From Pseudonocardia autotrophica (GTDB taxonomy: Bacteria; Actinomycetota; Actinomycetes; Mycobacteriales; Pseudonocardiaceae), in contig NZ_JNYD01000007.1 in NCBI RefSeq assembly GCF_000717175.1, positions 219,034 to 283,033 on the forward strand: 64,000 nt of DNA. Reading direction: 5' to 3'. A program made the translations under genes and the position numbers. Positions 47,808 through 56,829 of the stretch are shown in pieces (the stretch's first letter is position 1; every line of letters starts with the position of its first letter). The notes beneath the pieces were generated by a model. That model was not told the origin of the DNA. It saw only the letters and a list, made by a program, of their open reading frames with translations, and did no database searches.

Positions 47808-48569
47808 ATGGCGGAGTCCCAGCAGCGCGTCGCGATCGTCACGGGAGCGGCCCGGGGGATCGGTGCGGCCACCGCACAGCGCCTGGCGCAGGACGGCTTC
47901 AAGGTGGCGGTGATCGACCTCGAGGAGGCGGCCGCGAAGACCACCGTCGACGCCATCGTCTCCGCGGGCGGCACGGCGATCGCCGTCGGTGCCGACGTGT
48001 CCGACGCCGCGGCCGTCGAGGCCGCCGTGGCCCGGGTCGCCGAGGAGCTCGGCGCGCCGACCGTGCTGATCAACAACGCCGGCATCACCCGGGACAACCT
48101 GCTGTTCAAGATGACCGAGACCGACTGGGACTCGGTCATGGGCGTGCACCTCAAGGGCTCGTTCCTCATGGCCAAGGCCGTGCAGAAGCACATGGTCGAC
48201 GCCGGCTGGGGCCGCATCGTCAACCTGTCGTCGACCTCGGCGCTGGGCAACCGCGGCCAGGCCAACTACTCCACCGCGAAGGCCGGCCTGCAGGGCTTCA
48301 CCAAGACCCTCGCGATCGAGCTGGGCAAGTTCGGCGTCACGGTCAACTGCATCGCCCCCGGGTTCATCGCCAGCGAGATGACCAAGGCCACCGCCGAGCG
48401 CCTCGGCGTGGACTGGGAGGAGTTCAAGGCGGCCCGCGCCAAGGAGATCCCCGTGCAGCGCGCCGGCGCGGTCGAGGACATCGCGCAGACCGTGTCGTTC
48501 TTCGTCGACGAGCGCTCGAGCTTCGTCTCCGGCCAGGTCATCTACGTCGCCGGCGGCCCGAAGGCCTGA
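47808..48569 (+). CDS. FabG-like 3-oxoacyl-ACP/CoA reductase
   Basis: A 253-residue SDR close to FabG. TGAARGIG near residue 12, INNAGITRDNLLFKM (the FabG-type stretch) near 88, LSSTSALGNRGQANYSTAKA with the Ser-Tyr-Lys triad near 140-160, and CIAPGFIASEMT. It would reduce 3-oxoacyl thioesters with NADPH. GAAGGAG lies eight bases before the ATG. The next gene, starting two bases later, codes for a double-hotdog protein, so the two likely act on the same acyl-CoA substrates. Confidence 0.9.
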   Translation: MAESQQRVAIVTGAARGIGAATAQRLAQDGFKVAVIDLEEAAAKTTVDAIVSAGGTAIAVGADVSDAAAVEAAVARVAEELGAPTVLINNAGITRDNLLFKMTETDWDSVMGVHLKGSFLMAKAVQKHMVDAGWGRIVNLSSTSALGNRGQANYSTAKAGLQGFTKTLAIELGKFGVTVNCIAPGFIASEMTKATAERLGVDWEEFKAARAKEIPVQRAGAVEDIAQTVSFFVDERSSFVSGQVIYVAGGPKA

Positions 48570-48570
48570 C

Positions 48571-49383
48571 GTGACGGCCGATCTGACGGTGGCGCCGGTC
48601 CTGCTGACGGCGCCCCTCGGGCCGGACCGCCTGGTCGGGATGGGCCCGATCGAGGTCGACGACGCGGGCCTGGTCCGCGCGAGCATGCCCACCGCCCGGT
48701 GGATGGTCGGCCCCGACGGCCGGCCCTCCGCCGGGGCGCTGGGCGTGCTGCTCGACGCCGTGCTGGGGCAGGCCATGCTCCTGCCCCGGCCGGTCGAGGG
48801 CTGGGCGGTCACCACGGAGCTGGCCGTCGACCTCGTCGCGCCCGTCCCGCTCGACGGGTCCCCCGTGACCGTCGAGGCGCGGGCGGTCGCGGCCGACGCC
48901 GAGGGCTCGCTCTCCCAGGGCCGGATCCTGGCCGCGGACGGCACGCTGCTCGGCGTCGCGACCGAGTGGGGCAAGTTCACGCCCGGGGTGCCGGACGTCG
49001 ACGCCGTGGTCCCGCAGGTGCAGGTGCCGCCGGTGGGCTCGGTCGTGGGGCTGCTGGGTGCGGAGATGTCCGGCGACCCGGTGGTGCTGTCGGTGCCGGG
49101 CGTGGCGGCGCTGGCCAACGAGCTGGACACGATCCACGGCGGGATCATGCTGACCGCCTCGGAGGTGGCCGCGGCGGCCGCACTGCCCGGCCCCCCGGAC
49201 CGGCCGCTGGTCACGGGCTCGATGCGGATCTGCTACCTGCGGCCCTCACCGGTCGCGGGCACCACGCAGTTCCGCACCCGGGTGGTGCACGCGGGCCGCT
49301 CCTTCGGGGTGGTCGAGGTGGAGGCGTGGGGGCCCACCGGCAAGCTGGCCACCACGGCGACGGTCACCCGCCGGGTTCGCTAG
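48571..49383 (+). CDS. Double-hotdog acyl-CoA thioesterase-like protein
   Basis: A 270-residue protein with two hotdog units. The N-terminal one runs from MGPIEVDDAGLVRASMP through GALGVLLDAVLGQAM to a strand TELAVDLVAPVP; the C-terminal one has NELDTIHGGIMLTASEVAAA, then MRICYLRPSP and FGVVEVEAWGPTGKLATTAT. The HGG in the second unit is the PaaI-type thioesterase motif; the first unit has SAGALG in its place. It probably hydrolyses acyl-CoA. GTG start directly after the FabG-like gene. Confidence 0.82.
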   Translation: MTADLTVAPVLLTAPLGPDRLVGMGPIEVDDAGLVRASMPTARWMVGPDGRPSAGALGVLLDAVLGQAMLLPRPVEGWAVTTELAVDLVAPVPLDGSPVTVEARAVAADAEGSLSQGRILAADGTLLGVATEWGKFTPGVPDVDAVVPQVQVPPVGSVVGLLGAEMSGDPVVLSVPGVAALANELDTIHGGIMLTASEVAAAAALPGPPDRPLVTGSMRICYLRPSPVAGTTQFRTRVVHAGRSFGVVEVEAWGPTGKLATTATVTRRVR

Positions 49384-49385
49384 GT

Positions 49386-49431
49386 CCCGCTGCTCCCGCT
49401 GGGGCCGCCCGGGAGGGGCGGCCGCAGCGGG
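49386..49431. terminator. Nested hairpin between convergent genes
   Basis: Outer CCCGCTG/CAGCGGG (7 bp) and inner GGCCGCCC/GGGCGGCC (8 bp) with a 5-nt loop. It fills the 50-nt gap between the thioesterase stop and the lipoprotein stop, and may end both transcripts. Confidence 0.6.
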
Positions 49432-49433
49432 GA

Positions 49434-50786
49434 TCACGGTGTGGGGGCGTTGCGGAGCCCGATCGCGTAGGGGGCCAGCGGCTCCTGCCCGGCGACCGGC
49501 ACCTCGTCGTCGGAGACGTTCACGACCAGTGCGGAGCCGTCCGGCGCCCGGAAGGCGATCAGCGGCGAGTCCTGTGCGGTGCCGAGCTCCACGTCGCCCT
49601 GCGCGAGCCGGGGGACGAGCCACTCCCACGCCTGCGTGAGCGGGGTGGGCTCGCCACCGGCCGCCTCCGTGGCGTCCGTCCAGAGCGCGGAGTAGGGCAG
49701 CGAGCTGCCCTGCGGGCCCCACAGCAGCGCGACCGACACCCCGGACCGGGCGAACGCGGCCACGGAGGCGAGCGTCGAGGCGGCGCTGGCCTGGCCGTCC
49801 GCGGCGCCGGTCTGTCCCTCGGGCACCTCGGAGTAGAACTCGGTCCACCAGATCGGCAGCGTGGTCGTGCTGCGCAGGAACCGGGTGACGTCGGAGAACT
49901 TCACGGCGGCGTCGTCGAGCCGGCCGCTGATCGTGTCGCCGCGCTGCGCCGTCCCGCCGTCGACGGCCAGGAAGTCGGCGCCGACCTTGTTCGTGTCCCA
50001 GTACTCGAGCGCGTCGAGGATCCGCTGGTCGATCGCGCCCCAGCTGCCCTCGAGGGTGTCCGAGGCGTTCGGGTCGTCCGGCGGCAGGCTGATCATGACC
50101 GGGTAGGGGCCGCCGACCTGCACGTCCGGGCGCACCGCCTTCACCGCGGTGTACACGGCGTTGTAGAGCGCGGTGTAGCCCTCGTAGTCCCACCGGTTCC
50201 TCGTCATGTCGAAGAAGCCCTTGAGCTCGTTCCACACCACGACCCGCTCGATCTGCGGGTAGCGCTGCACCGTCTGCGCGACCAGGTCGGCGTAGGCCCG
50301 GAAGTCCTGCGGCAGCGGGGCGACCTCGAGCCGCGTCCAGTCGGTCTGCCCGGCGACGCCGCCCTTCATCCAGTCCGGCGCGCAGCAGGCGGTGAGGACC
50401 GTGCGGGCGCCGGTGCGCTTGACCAGGTCCATGCGCTCGTCCAGCGTCGCCCAGTCGAACTGCCCGGGCGCGGGCTCGGGGCTGAGCGTGCCGAAGCCCA
50501 TGAGGTGCACGTTCTGCCACACCGCGGAGTCCTTCAGGATCGCCTCGCCGCGGGCGTTGGACCCGGCCGGGTCGTGGTCGTCGAGGCTGTCCTGGGTGTG
50601 CGTCACCCCGAGGTCGAGCGGGGCGCCCTGGGGCGCCCAGTCCCAGCCCTCGCCGAGGTCGAGCCCCGCGGCGGACCGGTCGGTGGCCGCGCCGGTCGCG
50701 GGCGGGGTGGTGGACGAGCAGCCGGCCAGGGCGAGCAGGCCGGCCGCGAGGGCGGCGAGGACGGGAGGGGTTCGGCGGGAACGCAC
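49434..50786 (-). CDS. Glycoside hydrolase-like lipoprotein (clan GH-A type)
   Basis: A 450-residue exported lipoprotein: a signal peptide of about 22 residues ends in the lipobox LAGC with Cys23. The mature part looks like a TIM-barrel glycoside hydrolase of the GH5/GH39 kind. VVVWNELKGFF (Asn186-Glu187) is the acid/base motif, and the later LPIWWTEFYSE has the expected nucleophile Glu; FGTLSPEPAPGQFDW starts the barrel. Substrate is unknown; a plant or cell-wall polysaccharide is possible. GTG start at 50786. It is 13 nt downstream of cydC, on the same strand, but unrelated in function. Confidence 0.8.
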   Translation of the reverse strand: MRSRRTPPVLAALAAGLLALAGCSSTTPPATGAATDRSAAGLDLGEGWDWAPQGAPLDLGVTHTQDSLDDHDPAGSNARGEAILKDSAVWQNVHLMGFGTLSPEPAPGQFDWATLDERMDLVKRTGARTVLTACCAPDWMKGGVAGQTDWTRLEVAPLPQDFRAYADLVAQTVQRYPQIERVVVWNELKGFFDMTRNRWDYEGYTALYNAVYTAVKAVRPDVQVGGPYPVMISLPPDDPNASDTLEGSWGAIDQRILDALEYWDTNKVGADFLAVDGGTAQRGDTISGRLDDAAVKFSDVTRFLRSTTTLPIWWTEFYSEVPEGQTGAADGQASAASTLASVAAFARSGVSVALLWGPQGSSLPYSALWTDATEAAGGEPTPLTQAWEWLVPRLAQGDVELGTAQDSPLIAFRAPDGSALVVNVSDDEVPVAGQEPLAPYAIGLRNAPTP

Positions 50787-50799
50787 GGCCCGGAGAGTG

Positions 50800-52536
50800 T
50801 CAGCGCCCGGCTGTGGCGCGGCTGAGAGGGGCCCGACCCGCGCGCGCGAGCCAGCCGTCGGCGGCCAGCAGTTCGGCGGGGGTCCCGTGCTCGGCCACCG
50901 TCCCCTCGCGGACGACGTACACGTGCTCCATCCGCTCCACCCCGGCCAGGTCGTGGGTGATCAGCAGGGTGGCGCGGCCGGCGGCGGCGTCGAGCAGGTC
51001 GTCGAGGACGGCGTCGCGGGTGCCGGGGTCGAGGTGCGCGGTCGGCTCGTCGAGCACGAGGAGCGCGGGATCGGTGAGCAGCGCGCGGGCCAGCGCGAGT
51101 CGTTGCCGCATGCCGCCGGAGAGCCGGCTGCCGCGGATCCCGACGGGCTCGTCGAGGTCCAGGTCGAGGCGCACGCGGGTGAGGACGGCCCGCAGCTCGT
51201 CGTCGGTCGCCGCCGGTCGGGCCAGGCGCAGGTTCTCCCGCACGGTGCTGTCGAAGACGTGCGGGTCCTGCGGCACCCCGCTCACCGCGGCGCGCACGGC
51301 GTCGGGGGAGCGGTGCAGCAGGTCCGCGTCGCCCAGCCGCACCGCGCCGCCCTCGGCCTCCTGGAAGCGGAACAGGATCGCGGCGAGCGTGCTCTTGCCC
51401 GCCCCGCTCGGCCCGACGACGGCGACGTGCGCCCCCGCCGGGACGTCGAGGTCCAGGCCGTCGAGCACCAGGGGACCGTCGTAGCGGGCGGTCAGGTCCC
51501 GGATCCGCAGGTCGGCCGGGCCGGCGGGCACCGGCTCGTCCGACGCGGGCCGGACCTGCGGCGGGGTGTCGAGCACCCCGAACAGCCGCTCGCCGCTCGC
51601 GCGGACCGCGCCGAGCCGGGCGGCCGCCGCGGGCAGCGGTGCCACGATCTCGAACGCGGCCAGCGCGGTGAGCACCAGCACGGCCAGCGGGATCGGGCCG
51701 AGCCGGCCCGCCGAGACCGCCGCGACCCCGAGGAGCAGCGAGCCCCACAGGGTGAGGCCGGCCAGCAGCGCGGTGGCCCCGGCGCCGAGACCGAGCAGGC
51801 GGGCGTCGCGCCGGGCGGTGCGGGTGAGGTCGGCGTCGGCCGCCTCGACCCGCGCGACGGCCCGGTCCATCGCCCCGTAGGCGACGAGGTCGGGGGCGCC
51901 CTGCAGGGCGTCGACGAGCGCGGTCGAGAGCTCGGCGCGGGCCGCGGCGACCCTGCGGCCGGGTCCGCGGCCGGCCCGCGCGGCCAGCAGCGGCACGGCC
52001 ACGCCGGCCAGCACCAGCCCGGCCGCGAGCAGCAGCCCGCCCTCGGTCAGCAGCGCGGTCGACAGCGCGACCACCCCGCCCCCGACCAGCAGCGCCGCCA
52101 GCGGCGGGGTCAGGCCGCGGACCAGCAGGTCCTGCGTGGCGTCGGTGTCGCTGACCAGCCGCGAGACGAGGTCACCCGAGCGGAACCGGCGGACCGGCTC
52201 GGTGGCCGCGAGCCGGGCGTAGACGCGGTCGCGGGCGTCGGCGAGGGTGCGCAGCGCGGCGTCGTGGGTGACCAGGCGTTCGAGGTAGCGGGCCACGCCG
52301 CGGGTCACGCCGAGCGCGCGGGTCAGCACCACCGCGACGCTCAGCGCGGTCACGGCGGGATGGGTCGCGGCGGTCGCGATCAGCCAGGCGGCGAGCGAGA
52401 GCAGCCCCACGCCCGCGGCCGTGGCGGCGGCCCCGAGCAGCACGCCCAGTGCGAACCGGCCTCCCCGTGGTCGCGCGAGCCCGAGCATCCGCACCACCCC
52501 GTGAGTGCGTACTGCCCCTAGAGGGTCACTCATCAC
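50800..52536 (-). CDS. cydC: CydC, thiol reductant ABC exporter subunit
   Basis: A 578-residue ABC half-exporter: six membrane helices then a nucleotide-binding domain with Walker A GPSGAGKSTLA, signature LSGGMRQRLALAR and Walker B LLVLDEPTAHLD. With CydD it exports glutathione or cysteine-type thiols needed for assembly of cytochrome bd. Start GTG at 52536 overlaps the cydD stop as GTGA; an ATG one codon later is an alternative. It is the last gene of cydABDC. Confidence 0.93.
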   Translation of the reverse strand: MMSDPLGAVRTHGVVRMLGLARPRGGRFALGVLLGAAATAAGVGLLSLAAWLIATAATHPAVTALSVAVVLTRALGVTRGVARYLERLVTHDAALRTLADARDRVYARLAATEPVRRFRSGDLVSRLVSDTDATQDLLVRGLTPPLAALLVGGGVVALSTALLTEGGLLLAAGLVLAGVAVPLLAARAGRGPGRRVAAARAELSTALVDALQGAPDLVAYGAMDRAVARVEAADADLTRTARRDARLLGLGAGATALLAGLTLWGSLLLGVAAVSAGRLGPIPLAVLVLTALAAFEIVAPLPAAAARLGAVRASGERLFGVLDTPPQVRPASDEPVPAGPADLRIRDLTARYDGPLVLDGLDLDVPAGAHVAVVGPSGAGKSTLAAILFRFQEAEGGAVRLGDADLLHRSPDAVRAAVSGVPQDPHVFDSTVRENLRLARPAATDDELRAVLTRVRLDLDLDEPVGIRGSRLSGGMRQRLALARALLTDPALLVLDEPTAHLDPGTRDAVLDDLLDAAAGRATLLITHDLAGVERMEHVYVVREGTVAEHGTPAELLAADGWLARAGRAPLSRATAGR

Positions 52537-54239
52537 TCACGACCCCCGCTGACCAGGGCGGGAGCCTCGAGCCGGACGAGCCCGGCGTCGGCCGGCAGCT
52601 CGTCGGCCCAGGCCGGGTCGTGCGTCACGATCACCGCGGTCCGGCCCTCGACCAGTCGCCCGACCGCACGGCGTACGGCGGCCGCGTTGTCCGGGTCCAG
52701 GTGGGCGGTCGGCTCGTCGAGCAGCACGAGTGGCGGGGTCTCCGCGCGCTCGGCCCGCAGGAAGGCCCGGGCGAGCGCGACCCGCTGGCGCTGCCCGGCC
52801 GACAGCCGCGCGCCCCGCTCACCGAGCCGGGTGGCGAACCCGGCGGGCAGGCCGGCCACGACGTCGTCGAGCTCGGCCAGGGTGGCGGCGCGGCGCACGG
52901 CCGCCACCGGGGCGTCGGGCTCGCCGAGGCGGATGTTGCCGGCGAGGGTGTCGTCGAACAGGTGCGGGTCCTGGGGGACCCAGGCGACCGCGCGGCGCCA
53001 GCGGTCGGGGTCGGCGTCGGCGAGATCGTCCGCGTTCACCGTGATCCGGCCCGAGGTGGGCTCGACGAACCGCAGCAGGAGCCCGAGCAGGGTCGACTTG
53101 CCCGCCCCGCTCGGCCCCGTGACGAGCGTCGCGCGGCCGGCGGGCAGGGTCAGGTCGAGATCGTGGAGGGCGTCGCGGTCGCGGCCGGGGTAGCGGACCG
53201 TGACGCCGTGCAGGCGGATGTCGCCGGTGGGGGCGGCGCCGGTGCCGGCGGGGACGATGCCGGCCCGGTCGTCGAGCACCGTGAAGACCTGCTGGGCCGC
53301 GGCGATGCCCTCCATGCTGGCGTGGAACCGCGCCCCGACCTCACGCAGCGGGAGGTACGCCTCGGGCGCGAGGATCAGCACGAGCAGCGCGGTCTCCAGG
53401 TCCAGGCGGCCGTAGAGCAGCCGGAAGCCGACCTCCACGGCCACCAGCGCCACGGCGAGCGTCGCCAGGACCTCGAGCACGAAGGCCGACAGGAACGCCA
53501 CCTTCAGCGTGCCCATGGTCGCCTCGCGGTGCTGGTCGGTGACCTTCCGGACGAGCGCCGCCTCGGCCTTGGCCCGCCGGAACAGGGCGAGCGTGGGCAG
53601 CCCCTCGACGACGTCGAGGAAGTGCCCGCCGAGCCGGTTCAGCAGCGCCCACTGCCGGTTCGTCCGGGCCTGCGTGTGCATGCCGACCAGCGCCATGAAC
53701 AGCGGGATCAGGGGGACGGTCACCGCGACGACGACCGCCGACACCCAGTCCGCGCCCGCGATCACCACGAGCACCGCGACCGGGACCATCACGGCCAGGA
53801 CGAGCTGGGGGAGGTAGCGGGCGAAGTAGTCGTCGAGTGCGTCGAGACCCCGGGTGGCGAGGGTGACCAGCTCACCGGCGTCCCGGTCGCGGGGGACACC
53901 GCCGGTGACGTGCCGGACCAGCCGCATCCGCAGCTGCGACTTCGCCGAGGCGGCGCTGCGCAGGGCGGCGGCCTCGGCGCCGTAGGCGAGCCCGGCCCTG
54001 GCGAGCGCCACCGCGGCGACGGCCGCGATCACCAGGGCGAGCTCCGCGGAGGCGGAGCTCGCGGAGCCGACCGTCGACTCGAGCCCCGCGCCGCCGGTCG
54101 CGCGGGCGACGACGCGGGACACGAGCCACGCCTGCAGCAGGATCAGCCCGGTGAGGGCCGCGCCGCACGCGGTGGCGACGAGCAGGTGCGTGCGGACGGC
54201 GCTCGCCGTGCGCAGCAGGCGGGGATCGAGGGGTTTCAT
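52533..54239 (-). CDS. cydD: CydD, thiol reductant ABC exporter subunit
   Basis: A 568-residue ABC half-exporter, partner of CydC. Walker A GPSGAGKSTLLG, signature LSAGQRQRVALAR, Walker B LVLLDEPTAHLD. The N-terminus MKPLDPRLLR is typical of actinobacterial CydD, so I choose the ATG at 54239, though codons at 54269 and 54275 lie closer to the cydB stop. Between the first two helices there is a Ser/Ala-rich stretch, ESTVGSASSASAELA, coded by DNA that nearly matches the duplicated element in hpnD. Confidence 0.93.
   Translation of the reverse strand: MKPLDPRLLRTASAVRTHLLVATACGAALTGLILLQAWLVSRVVARATGGAGLESTVGSASSASAELALVIAAVAAVALARAGLAYGAEAAALRSAASAKSQLRMRLVRHVTGGVPRDRDAGELVTLATRGLDALDDYFARYLPQLVLAVMVPVAVLVVIAGADWVSAVVVAVTVPLIPLFMALVGMHTQARTNRQWALLNRLGGHFLDVVEGLPTLALFRRAKAEAALVRKVTDQHREATMGTLKVAFLSAFVLEVLATLAVALVAVEVGFRLLYGRLDLETALLVLILAPEAYLPLREVGARFHASMEGIAAAQQVFTVLDDRAGIVPAGTGAAPTGDIRLHGVTVRYPGRDRDALHDLDLTLPAGRATLVTGPSGAGKSTLLGLLLRFVEPTSGRITVNADDLADADPDRWRRAVAWVPQDPHLFDDTLAGNIRLGEPDAPVAAVRRAATLAELDDVVAGLPAGFATRLGERGARLSAGQRQRVALARAFLRAERAETPPLVLLDEPTAHLDPDNAAAVRRAVGRLVEGRTAVIVTHDPAWADELPADAGLVRLEAPALVSGGRE
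54053..54075. repeat. 23-nt element shared with hpnD
   Basis: Reads CGGAGCTCGCGGAG, then CCGACCGTC. Its reverse complement differs by one base from 8872-8894 and by two from 8842-8864 in hpnD. The two genes are read in different frames and the element is in opposite orientation relative to the coding strands, so protein likeness cannot explain it. Confidence 0.65.
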
Positions 54240-54281
54240 GGGGGAGACGGATTTTGCGGGGTCGACCATCGACACGGCTTC

Positions 54282-55283
54282 TCAGTGGCTCACGGCGATG
54301 TGGTCCCGGGTGACCCGCTTGCGGAACACCCAGTAGCTCCAGGCCTGGTAGGCGAGTACCAGCGGCAGGAAGACCGCCGCCACCCAGCTCAGGACCGTGA
54401 GCGTGTAGGGCGCCGACGCGGCGTTGTCGATCGTCAGCGAGTTCGCGGGGTCCGTGGTCGACGGCAGGACGTCGGGGAACAGCGAGCCGAAGATCAGCAC
54501 CGCCAGCATGCCCACGGCCACCGCGGTGGCGGTGAACGCCCAGCCCTCGCGGCGGCGCCGGACCAGGCCGGCACCGAGCGCGAGCGCCACGACCGACACG
54601 ATCGCGACCGGCAGGGTCCACGGCTCGCCGCTGCGCGCCTGCGTCCAGCCGGCGAAGGCGACCAGGAGGGGCAGCACCACCAGCGCCGACCAGGCCGCGA
54701 ACGACCGGGCGCGCAGCCGGACCGGGCCGTCGGTCTTCAGGCTGAGGAAGACCGCGCCGTGCAGCAGGAACAGGCCGAGGGTGAGCACCCCGCCGAGCAG
54801 CGCGTAGCCGTTGAACAGCTCGAAGACGTCCGTGGTGACGACGTGGTCGGGGCCCATCGCGAGCCCGCGGACCAGGTTGGCGAAGAGCAGGCCCCACAGG
54901 AAGGCGGGGAGCGCGCTGCCGGCGACGATCACCGCGTCCCAGCGTCGCCGCCAGACCGCCGAGTCGACCTTGCCGCGGTACTCGAACGCCACGCCGCGCC
55001 CGATGAGGGCGAGCAGGATCAGCAGCATCGGCAGGTAGAAGCCGCTGAGCATCGAGGCGTACCAGGCCGGGAACGCGGCGAAGGTCGCCCCGACGGCGGT
55101 GATCAGCCAGACCTCGTTGCCGTCCCACACCGGGCCGATCGAGTTGATCATCACGCGGCGGTCGGTGTCGTCCTTCGACAGCACCGGCAGCAGCGCGCCG
55201 ACGCCGAAGTCGAAGCCCTCCAGGACGAGGTAGCCGGTCCAGAGGACGGCGATGGCGAGGAACCAGATGACTGTCAGGTCCAT
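54282..55283 (-). CDS. cydB: Cytochrome bd oxidase subunit II
   Basis: A 333-residue membrane protein with about nine helices. GYLVLEGFDFGVGALLP near residue 17, RRVMINSIGPVWDGNEVWLI near 42, and RGVAFEYRGK near 96 are CydB hallmarks. With CydA it forms the quinol-oxidising, oxygen-reducing bd complex used at low oxygen or under stress. It starts nine bases after the cydA stop. Confidence 0.96.
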   Translation of the reverse strand: MDLTVIWFLAIAVLWTGYLVLEGFDFGVGALLPVLSKDDTDRRVMINSIGPVWDGNEVWLITAVGATFAAFPAWYASMLSGFYLPMLLILLALIGRGVAFEYRGKVDSAVWRRRWDAVIVAGSALPAFLWGLLFANLVRGLAMGPDHVVTTDVFELFNGYALLGGVLTLGLFLLHGAVFLSLKTDGPVRLRARSFAAWSALVVLPLLVAFAGWTQARSGEPWTLPVAIVSVVALALGAGLVRRRREGWAFTATAVAVGMLAVLIFGSLFPDVLPSTTDPANSLTIDNAASAPYTLTVLSWVAAVFLPLVLAYQAWSYWVFRKRVTRDHIAVSH

Positions 55284-55292
55284 GATCGGCTC

Positions 55293-56708
55293 CTAGTAGA
55301 CGAACGCCGGGACGCGGTCGTCGGTCTTCTCGGGTTCGGGCTCGTCCTCGGGGTAGGGCATGACCGCGGCGGTGCCGGCCTTGACGTAGCGGCGCAGCAG
55401 CCCGAACTCGACGACCGCCAGCACGGCGTAGATCAGCGTGAAGGCGGACAACGAGATCGCGACCTCGGTCAGGCTCACCCCGGGGCTCACGCTGTTCGCG
55501 GTGAGCAGCTCGCCCACCACCGTCCAGGGCTGGCGGCCCATCTCGGTGAGGATCCAGCCGAAGATGTTGGCCAACAGCGCGGCGGGCAGCGCGGCCACGA
55601 CCAGCCCGTACTGCCAGCGGTAGGGGAACAGCTTGCCCTTGCGCGTCATCCAGAGCCCGACGACCGAGATCGCGACGCCGGCCAGGCCGAGGCCCATCAT
55701 CATCCGGAAGGCCCAGTAGAGGAGCCCGACGTTCGGGATGTAGGTGCCGGGGCCGAAGGCCTGCTCGTAGCGGGCCTGGATGTCGTTGATGCCCTGCACG
55801 TCGCCCTCGAAGTCGCCCGTGGCGAGGAAGGCGAGCACACCGGGGATCTGCACGTTGACGTGGTTGCGGCCGTCCTGGATGTCGCCGACGGCGAAGATCG
55901 AGAAGCCGGCGGCGTGCTCGTCGTCCCACAGGGCCTCGGCGCTGGCCAGCTTCATCGGCTCGTACTGCGCCATCAGCTTGGCCTGGTGGTCGCCGCTCAG
56001 GGTCACGACGACGCCCGCGATCGCGGTGACCACGAACCCGGCCCGCATGCTCTTGCGGAACAGCTCCCGCTCCCGCGGTTCCTTGTCCTTCATCAGCTTG
56101 TAGGCGCTGACCGCGGCGACGAACAACCCGGCGGCGATGAACGCGGCCGACACGACGTGCAGGTACGTCGACCAGGCCTGGTCGTTGCTCAGGACGGCCC
56201 AGATGCTGGTCAGCCGGGCCTGGCCGGTGGTCGGGTCGATCTCGAAGCCGACGGGGTGCCGCATCCAGGCGTTGGCCGCGAGGATGAAGTAGGCGCTCAG
56301 GTTGGTGCCGATCGCGGCGGCCCAGATGCAGGCCAGGTGGACGCGGCGGGGGAGCTTGTCCCAGCCGAAGATCCACAGGCCGATGAAGGTCGACTCGAGG
56401 AAGAACGCGAGCAGCGCCTCCATGGCCAGCGGCGCGCCGAAGACGTCGCCGACGAAGGTCGAGTAGTCGCTCCAGTTCATCCCGAACTGGAACTCCTGCA
56501 CGATACCGGTCACCACGCCCATGGCGAAGTTGATCAGGAAGAGCTTGCCGAAGAACTTCGTGGCGCGCAGGTACTCGGTCCGGCCCGTGCGGTGCCACGC
56601 GGTCTGCAGGGAGGCGACGACCACGGACAGGCCGATCGTCAGCGGCACGAACAGGAAGTGGTAGATCGTCGTGATCCCGAACTGCCAACGGGCCAGGTCG
56701 AGTGCCAT
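55293..56708 (-). CDS. cydA: Cytochrome bd oxidase subunit I
   Basis: A 471-residue haem protein. His17 in IYHFLFVPLT is a haem ligand, EALLAFFLESTFIGLW carries the conserved Glu pair, YLHVVSAAF the second His and the GLLYWAFRMMMGLG stretch follows the quinol loop. The loop is of the short type. AGGAG lies about ten bases before the ATG. The first gene of cydABDC. Two near-perfect palindromes lie 21 and 49 nt upstream, inside the probable promoter, so the operon is probably under direct repressor or activator control. Confidence 0.96.
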   Translation of the reverse strand: MALDLARWQFGITTIYHFLFVPLTIGLSVVVASLQTAWHRTGRTEYLRATKFFGKLFLINFAMGVVTGIVQEFQFGMNWSDYSTFVGDVFGAPLAMEALLAFFLESTFIGLWIFGWDKLPRRVHLACIWAAAIGTNLSAYFILAANAWMRHPVGFEIDPTTGQARLTSIWAVLSNDQAWSTYLHVVSAAFIAAGLFVAAVSAYKLMKDKEPRERELFRKSMRAGFVVTAIAGVVVTLSGDHQAKLMAQYEPMKLASAEALWDDEHAAGFSIFAVGDIQDGRNHVNVQIPGVLAFLATGDFEGDVQGINDIQARYEQAFGPGTYIPNVGLLYWAFRMMMGLGLAGVAISVVGLWMTRKGKLFPYRWQYGLVVAALPAALLANIFGWILTEMGRQPWTVVGELLTANSVSPGVSLTEVAISLSAFTLIYAVLAVVEFGLLRRYVKAGTAAVMPYPEDEPEPEKTDDRVPAFVY

Positions 56709-56729
56709 GGCGGCGGCTCCTCCCGAACT

Positions 56730-56744
56730 TCTACGACTTGTAGA
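56730..56744. promoter_or_regulatory. Palindrome 1 upstream of cydA
   Basis: TCTAC-GACTT-GTAGA, perfect five-base arms. Its centre is 29 bp from palindrome 2, close to three helical turns, so one regulator could bind both on nearly the same face. Confidence 0.65.
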
Positions 56745-56757
56745 GGCTCTGGCTCAG

Positions 56758-56774
56758 TTCTACACCACGTAGAA
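56758..56774. promoter_or_regulatory. Palindrome 2 upstream of cydA
   Basis: TTCTAC-ACCAC-GTAGAA, perfect six-base arms and the same five-base spacer as palindrome 1. The TCTAC/GTAGA half-sites resemble BlaI/CopY-family sites in a general way. It lies in the 121-nt gap shared with the divergent flavin oxidoreductase gene. Confidence 0.7.
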
Positions 56775-56816
56775 AGTTCGGGGCAGGTGTGTCCGATCAC
56801 CGTGCGGCGGTGCCGT

Positions 56817-56822
56817 TACGGT
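56817..56822 (+). promoter_or_regulatory. Candidate -10 hexamer, leaderless type
   Basis: TACGGT, seven bases before the GTG of the flavin oxidoreductase gene, which has no ribosome site. Confidence 0.45.
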
Positions 56823-56829
56823 CCTCCCC

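Noticed and set aside
49434..50786. Lipoprotein gene as part of the cyd operon
   Set aside because: It is only 13 nt after cydC on the same strand, but its product is a sugar hydrolase-like protein with no link to bd oxidase assembly; closeness alone is weak evidence.
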